Below, one piece after another: positions 5,440 through 8,898 of a stretch of 8,898 bases of DNA. Every line of letters starts with the position of its first letter. Position 1 is the stretch's first letter. A program made the position numbers and the translations under genes. The stretch comes from Thermoproteota archaeon (GTDB lineage Archaea; Thermoproteota; Thermoprotei_A; Sulfolobales; Pyrodictiaceae). The stretch is from assembly GCA_013153105.1 (NCBI GenBank), contig JAADFC010000104.1, forward strand, positions 1-8,898, written 5' to 3'. The notes under the pieces were generated by a model, which did no database searches, was not told where the DNA came from, and worked only from the letters and a program-made list of their open reading frames with translations.

Positions 5440-6453
5440 TCAGCGTCTCCCCCTCCTGGCGGGGTTCACTTGGACTATCTTCTCTCCGAATATCCTGCGG
5501 AGATGCTCCCGCGTCACCGTGGGCTTGCCCGCCTGCTCTACCCGCTGCAGCGCCGGCGGCTGGTCGAGGTAGCCTGGCAGCCTCTTCTCGAGGCGCTCCT
5601 CGAAGCTGGGCTTCGTCGGGTCTACGTAGAAGACTCCGTAGGGTATCCTCTCCCCCCACTCCATGCTCTTCGCCACGGCCCTCGCCATCTTCTCGGGGGC
5701 CTCTTCGGGGCTGCGGACCAGGGGGTCCCAGTCGGGGTCGTCTTCCAGCCTGTAGAGCGCCCTCCGGTAGAACTGCACGGTGTACACGTCGTTGTAGGTT
5801 ACGCACGGCTGCAGCACGTCTATGAACGCCGCTCCGCGGTGGCGTATAGCCTGTTTTATCAGCTCCTTCAGCCCCTTGACGTCGAGGGCGTAGCCCCGGG
5901 CGACGAAGGTGTAGCCGCTCGCGAGCGCGAGCGCTATAGGGTTGACCATATCCTGTATGTTGGGCTTGGGAAGCGCCTTAGTCTTTACGCCGTAGGGGAG
6001 GGTTGGGGACGCCTGCCCCTTGGTCAGGCCGTAGACCTGGTTGTTGTGCATTATCACCGTTATGTCGAGGTTGCGCCTGCCCAGGGCGACGAAGTGGCCG
6101 GCGCCTATCCCGAGGAGGTCCCCGTCGCCCCCAACTACTAGGACTGTGAGCCCCGGGTTGGCGAGCTTTATCCCGGTAGCGAAGGGTATCGCCCGGCCGT
6201 GGAGCGTGTGGACGCCGTTGGCGTATATGTAGTGGGGGGTTTTGCCGCTGCAGCCTATCCCCGAGACCACCACCGTCCGGCGGGGCTCGAGGCCCAGCTC
6301 GGCGAACGCCTGGGTTAAGGCGGTTAGTATGCCGAAGTTCCCGCAGCCGGGGCACCAGTCCACCCATAGCGGGGTGCGGTAGTCCTCGGGCCGCCTGGCC
6401 CCCCGCCCGGCTGGCGGGGGGGCGCCTCCCTGCTCCACGGCTCTACTCTCCAA
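5440..6453 (-). CDS. 2-oxoacid:ferredoxin oxidoreductase, beta subunit
   Basis: The thiamine-diphosphate and Fe-S subunit (337 residues) of the enzyme that oxidatively decarboxylates 2-oxoacids (pyruvate, 2-oxoglutarate) to acyl-CoA and reduces ferredoxin. WCPGCGNFGI gives Cys34 and Cys37, GIGCSGKTPHY gives Cys68, and QPCVTYND gives Cys217. Their spacing agrees with the four cluster ligands of the Sulfolobus tokodaii enzyme (Cys12, 15, 46, 197, from memory). Lys71 corresponds to its substrate-binding Lys49. The thiamine motif runs from GDGD (109-112) to HNNQVYGLTKGQ (136-147). About 22 extra residues rich in Pro, Gly and Ala precede the conserved start. TTG 6453 is chosen for GGTGGTG at 6467-6461, 7 nt away; GTG 6438 is an alternative. 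The gene overlaps the gamma-alpha gene by 11 nt. No separate ferredoxin-like delta subunit is present, as expected for the two-subunit class. Confidence 0.95.
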   Translation of the reverse strand: MESRAVEQGGAPPPAGRGARRPEDYRTPLWVDWCPGCGNFGILTALTQAFAELGLEPRRTVVVSGIGCSGKTPHYIYANGVHTLHGRAIPFATGIKLANPGLTVLVVGGDGDLLGIGAGHFVALGRRNLDITVIMHNNQVYGLTKGQASPTLPYGVKTKALPKPNIQDMVNPIALALASGYTFVARGYALDVKGLKELIKQAIRHRGAAFIDVLQPCVTYNDVYTVQFYRRALYRLEDDPDWDPLVRSPEEAPEKMARAVAKSMEWGERIPYGVFYVDPTKPSFEERLEKRLPGYLDQPPALQRVEQAGKPTVTREHLRRIFGEKIVQVNPARRGRR

Positions 6454-8380
6454 AGCGGAGCACCACCCTGCCGGTCTTGCCGGCGTGTATCTCCCGGAGG
6501 GCCTCCAGCAGCTCGTGGAGATATATCGGGCGCCCCGTGTACTTTACAACCTTGTATGGGACTATGAGGCCGGTGTTCATCTCGACCACCATGGAGGCCT
6601 GCGCCCTGTAGCTGTGCTCCACCGCCACAACCTTGCCGCCGTGCTCCTTGACGCCCTTCACCAGGGCGTAGACGTAGCGGGCGGGGAAGGGCTGGAAGTA
6701 GCGTAGGTGCAGGTAGGCGGCAGCCACGCCCTCCCGGCGCAGTCTCTCCACAGCCTCCAGCACCACGGGCTTCACGCTGCCCCAGCCGAGGATGAGCATC
6801 TCTATCGAGGAGGGCTTCTCCCCGCCGGGGTAGAGTACTGCGCGTTCGCCCCTCTCCGGTATCTCCCGGTCCGCAAGCGATAGCTTCTCCATCCGCTTCT
6901 CCATCATCTTCATCCTCATCTCGGGGTCCTCGGAGACGTGGCCGTACTCGTCGTGCTCGACGCCGGTGTACCACATCACCGCCCCGCCGAGCGGCGCCCT
7001 GGGCGATATCGGGTGGGTGGGCGCGTCGAGGCGGAAGCGGCGGTAGTCGGGGCCCGGCTCCTCCTCCCACACCCCCCTCTCGACCCGCATCCCGGCCGGG
7101 TCGGGGAGCTCTATCATCTTGACCGTGTTAGCCAGGAACTTGTCGAGCAGGTGTATGACGGGAAGCTGGTACTTCTCGGCTAGGTTGGCCGCTGTCACGG
7201 CGTCGCGGAGAGCCTCCTCGTGGTCGCCGCTGCTTAGAACTATCCTGGGGAACTCGCCGTGGCCCGCGAAGAGGCTGGCGAGCAGGTCCTCCTGGCTGCC
7301 CCGGGTCGGCATGCCGGTGCTGGGGCCGCCCCTCTGGTAGAGCGTGACAACTACGGGGACCTCGCTTATCCCCGCCCAGCTCAGGCCCTCGACCATGAGG
7401 TCGTAGCCGGGGCCGCTGGTGGCGGTGGCCGCCCTGGCCCCGGTGAGGGCCGCGCCTATCGCAGCCGCTATCGCTGCAAGCTCGTCCTCGGTCTGGAGAA
7501 CCACCACGCTGCCCAGCCGCTCGCCCCCCGCGTCGAGCAGCTCGTGTTCCTCGAGGTAGAAGCTCTCGTCCTGGGCGGGGGTTATCGGGTAGTAGCTCTG
7601 GAACCTCACGCCGGCTATCACCTTGCCTATGGCCACCGCCTCGTTACCCGTTACCACCAGGGCCTCCCCGAGCTCGAGGCTGCCGGGCTCGAGGTCGATG
7701 CTGCCGGCCTGCCCCCGGACCTCCTCGGCGGCCAGCATGGCTGTGTATACGTTGGGCTCCACCAGGTGCTCTCTCCTCCTGAACCTGTAGCGGAACCCCT
7801 CCTCGAGCGCGGCCGCGTCGAGGCCCAGGGCGCCCGCCACCGCGCCCGCGACTATGGCGCTGGTGAACCTCCGCAGCCTCCCCCGGGGCACCTGGTAGCG
7901 GCTCTGGAGCCTCTCGAGTATCCCGCGGAAGCTCAGGCCGGCCACCCTCACTCCGCGGGAGCGGAGGTGCTCCACGACTCCTCCAACGGTGGGCTCCACG
8001 CCCAGCTCCCGGAGCCTCCTCTCAACCCTGGCCCGGCGCGCCGGCTCCATGCTGACAACCTTCTCAAGCGGCGTCGCCTCCACGTCCCTGTCGTACACGA
8101 ATATACTACCCTTAGACACCTCCTCGAAGTGTGTGAACACCGACTCCGCGTCCATGAACGCCGCAACGTGGAACGGGGCAGACAAGTGGCCGACGAGGCG
8201 GCGGGAGTTAACCGTGAACACGACATAGCTGTGGCGGCCCATTATGTTAGAGTGGTACTCGCGGTTAGCCACCACACCGTAACCGCGGGAGGCGAAGGCA
8301 ACCGTGAGAACCTGAGCGCTCGTCTCAAGCCCGGAGCCCTGCGGCCCGCCTATAACGAGGTAAGCCTCACTCAACACCAA
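6443..8380 (-). CDS. 2-oxoacid:ferredoxin oxidoreductase, fused gamma-alpha subunit
   Basis: A 645-residue chain that partners the beta subunit; family members are usually about 630 residues. Residues about 1-200 are the gamma domain (IGGPQGSGLETSAQVL at 10-25; YGVVANREYHSNIMGRHSY at 34-52), which helps bind coenzyme A. From about 240 on is the alpha part: the YPITP signature at 264-268, SGPGYDLMVEGLSWA at 322-336, PSTGMPTR ending at Arg360 (equivalent to the substrate-contacting Arg344 in Sulfolobus tokodaii, from memory), and the C-terminal domain with GWGSVKPVVLEA and HLRYFQPFP. YPITP plus the fusion assign it to the broad-specificity archaeal group, so pyruvate versus 2-oxoglutarate cannot be decided. 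The start is a run TTG-GTG-TTG (8380-8372). GGAGG at 8397-8393 is 12 nt upstream of the first, so the exact start is uncertain. It is the first gene of the operon. Confidence 0.95.
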   Translation of the reverse strand: MVLSEAYLVIGGPQGSGLETSAQVLTVAFASRGYGVVANREYHSNIMGRHSYVVFTVNSRRLVGHLSAPFHVAAFMDAESVFTHFEEVSKGSIFVYDRDVEATPLEKVVSMEPARRARVERRLRELGVEPTVGGVVEHLRSRGVRVAGLSFRGILERLQSRYQVPRGRLRRFTSAIVAGAVAGALGLDAAALEEGFRYRFRRREHLVEPNVYTAMLAAEEVRGQAGSIDLEPGSLELGEALVVTGNEAVAIGKVIAGVRFQSYYPITPAQDESFYLEEHELLDAGGERLGSVVVLQTEDELAAIAAAIGAALTGARAATATSGPGYDLMVEGLSWAGISEVPVVVTLYQRGGPSTGMPTRGSQEDLLASLFAGHGEFPRIVLSSGDHEEALRDAVTAANLAEKYQLPVIHLLDKFLANTVKMIELPDPAGMRVERGVWEEEPGPDYRRFRLDAPTHPISPRAPLGGAVMWYTGVEHDEYGHVSEDPEMRMKMMEKRMEKLSLADREIPERGERAVLYPGGEKPSSIEMLILGWGSVKPVVLEAVERLRREGVAAAYLHLRYFQPFPARYVYALVKGVKEHGGKVVAVEHSYRAQASMVVEMNTGLIVPYKVVKYTGRPIYLHELLEALREIHAGKTGRVVLRFGE

Positions 8381-8440
8381 GGCGCGGAAGCGCCTCCACT
8401 ACAGCGTTTACACGCAGGTTCAAGGCGGCCGCCCCCGGCC

Positions 8441-8450
8441 TTAAAACGTG
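8441..8450. promoter_or_regulatory. Putative shared TATA-like element between divergent genes
   Basis: The minus strand reads CACGTTTTAA here, the only AT-rich block in the 141 bp between the oxidoreductase and adenosyltransferase genes. For the minus strand a start near 8417 gives a leader of about 36 nt with GGAGG inside it. On the plus strand the same bases read TTAAAA and would place a start near 8470, about 50 nt before the adenosyltransferase. A perfect 10-bp palindrome GGCGGCCGCC lies at 8424-8433, next to the predicted minus-strand start. Confidence 0.4.
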
Positions 8451-8521
8451 AACCCCAGCCCCCCCGCTAAGCTTCCTCACCGCGCCGCCGCGCATCTACC
8501 GCCGCGGGGCGGGTGCGGGCT

Positions 8522-8898
8522 GTGGATGCTCCCTTCACCGGCGCGGGTGACGGCGGGGAGACCTGGTGCCTCCTCACGGGGGGCCGCGTGTCTAAGACGC
8601 ACCCCTGCATAGAGGCTGTCGGCGCCCTGGACGAGGCCGAGGCAGCTGTGGCGCTGGCGAGGACCCTCGCCGCCCGCGCCGGGCTCCGCGAGGTGGCGGA
8701 GACCCTGGAGGCCCTGGAGGGGCTCCTCTTCCGGGTCGGCTACAGCCTCAGCGGCCGCAGCTGCGTCACCCCGAGAGACCTGGAGTGGGCCGAGGCGGAG
8801 GCGGCGAGGCTCTGGCGGCTCGCCCGCGGCTGGAGGGGCTTCCGCCTTAACGGCGCCACCCCCGAGGCCGCCGCGGCCGCGGCGGCGAGGACCGCCGT
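8522..8898 (+). CDS. PduO-type ATP:cob(I)alamin adenosyltransferase, N-terminal part cut by window edge
   Basis: The frame is open to the end of the window (125 full codons) and the 3' part is missing. The enzyme adds the 5'-deoxyadenosyl group of ATP to cob(I)alamin to make coenzyme B12. Seen here: the ATP-binding N-terminal motif FTGAGDGGET (residues 5-14), GGRVSKTHPCIEAVGALDEAEA (20-41) matching the family GGxRVSKxxxRIEAxGxVDELNA, the helical segment LEALEGLLFRVGYSLS, and near the edge FRLNGATPEAAA followed by ART, which aligns with the family LPGGSxxAAxLHxARTxCRRAER. The catalytic RRAER stretch would come immediately after the window. GTG 8522 has GGGTG at 8511-8515, 6 nt upstream; GTG 8513 is an in-frame alternative adding three residues. 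The family's usual PGG is NGA here. It is divergent from the oxidoreductase operon. Confidence 0.88.
   Translation, partial: MDAPFTGAGDGGETWCLLTGGRVSKTHPCIEAVGALDEAEAAVALARTLAARAGLREVAETLEALEGLLFRVGYSLSGRSCVTPRDLEWAEAEAARLWRLARGWRGFRLNGATPEAAAAAAARTA

Noticed and set aside
5257..6141. 294-codon open frame on the plus strand
   Set aside because: Antisense to the beta subunit and acetyltransferase, both with clear catalytic motifs; no recognisable domain.
6324..7070. 248-codon open frame on the minus strand
   Set aside because: Out-of-frame shadow of the gamma-alpha gene, rich in Arg, Gly and Pro, with no domain.
7259..8470. 403-codon open frame on the plus strand
   Set aside because: Lies wholly opposite the well-supported gamma-alpha gene. 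The translation is low complexity with no family motifs; open antisense frames are expected at this GC content.
1..8898. tRNA, rRNA, CRISPR array or prophage signals
   Set aside because: A read-through found no T-loop motif with matching arms, no rRNA-like blocks and no regularly spaced repeats.

Overview
The window looks like a piece of a GC-rich archaeal chromosome, most likely from a hyperthermophilic crenarchaeon. The evidence is: a two-subunit 2-oxoacid:ferredoxin oxidoreductase of the Sulfolobus/Aeropyrum type with fused gamma-alpha chain; an acetyltransferase that closely resembles Sulfolobus Ard1; archaeal-style TATA-like boxes about 25 bp upstream of short leaders; frequent TTG and GTG starts; and Shine-Dalgarno (SD) sequences of the GGGGTGA/GGTGA kind. 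The order (Desulfurococcales-like) is a guess; no rRNA or species marker is present.

Left part (1-3970, all minus strand): one operon, read right to left. It starts with a TATA-like box near 3964, then a small two-helix DUF4212 symporter subunit, a large sodium:solute symporter, a cytosolic CBS-pair/DUF294 nucleotidyltransferase and, cut by the left edge, a DnaQ-like (DEDDh) exonuclease. The same four-protein neighbourhood is known in proteobacteria (for example the Pseudomonas PA3232-PA3235 region, from memory). The genes are almost contiguous, and twice the stop codon of one gene lies inside the SD of the next.

Middle (4077-4860): a short, AT-marked control region flanked by two small genes. 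On the minus strand is an unrecognised 80-residue protein with a near-leaderless promoter. On the plus strand is a 104-residue protein made of two copies of a helix-turn-helix unit joined by a very basic linker. The two may share one 19-bp AT island as back-to-back promoters. A perfect 7-bp inverted repeat could hide the SD of the helix-turn-helix gene. This gene ends at a clear stem-loop terminator.

Right part (4891-8898): a minus-strand operon of the oxidoreductase gamma-alpha fusion, the beta subunit (11-nt overlap) and the Ard1-like N-terminal acetyltransferase. Divergent from it, and cut by the right edge, is a PduO-type ATP:cob(I)alamin adenosyltransferase. No tRNA, rRNA, insertion sequence or CRISPR array was found. 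No gene-free stretch exceeds about 170 bp. The high GC content produces many long antisense open frames, which were discarded.
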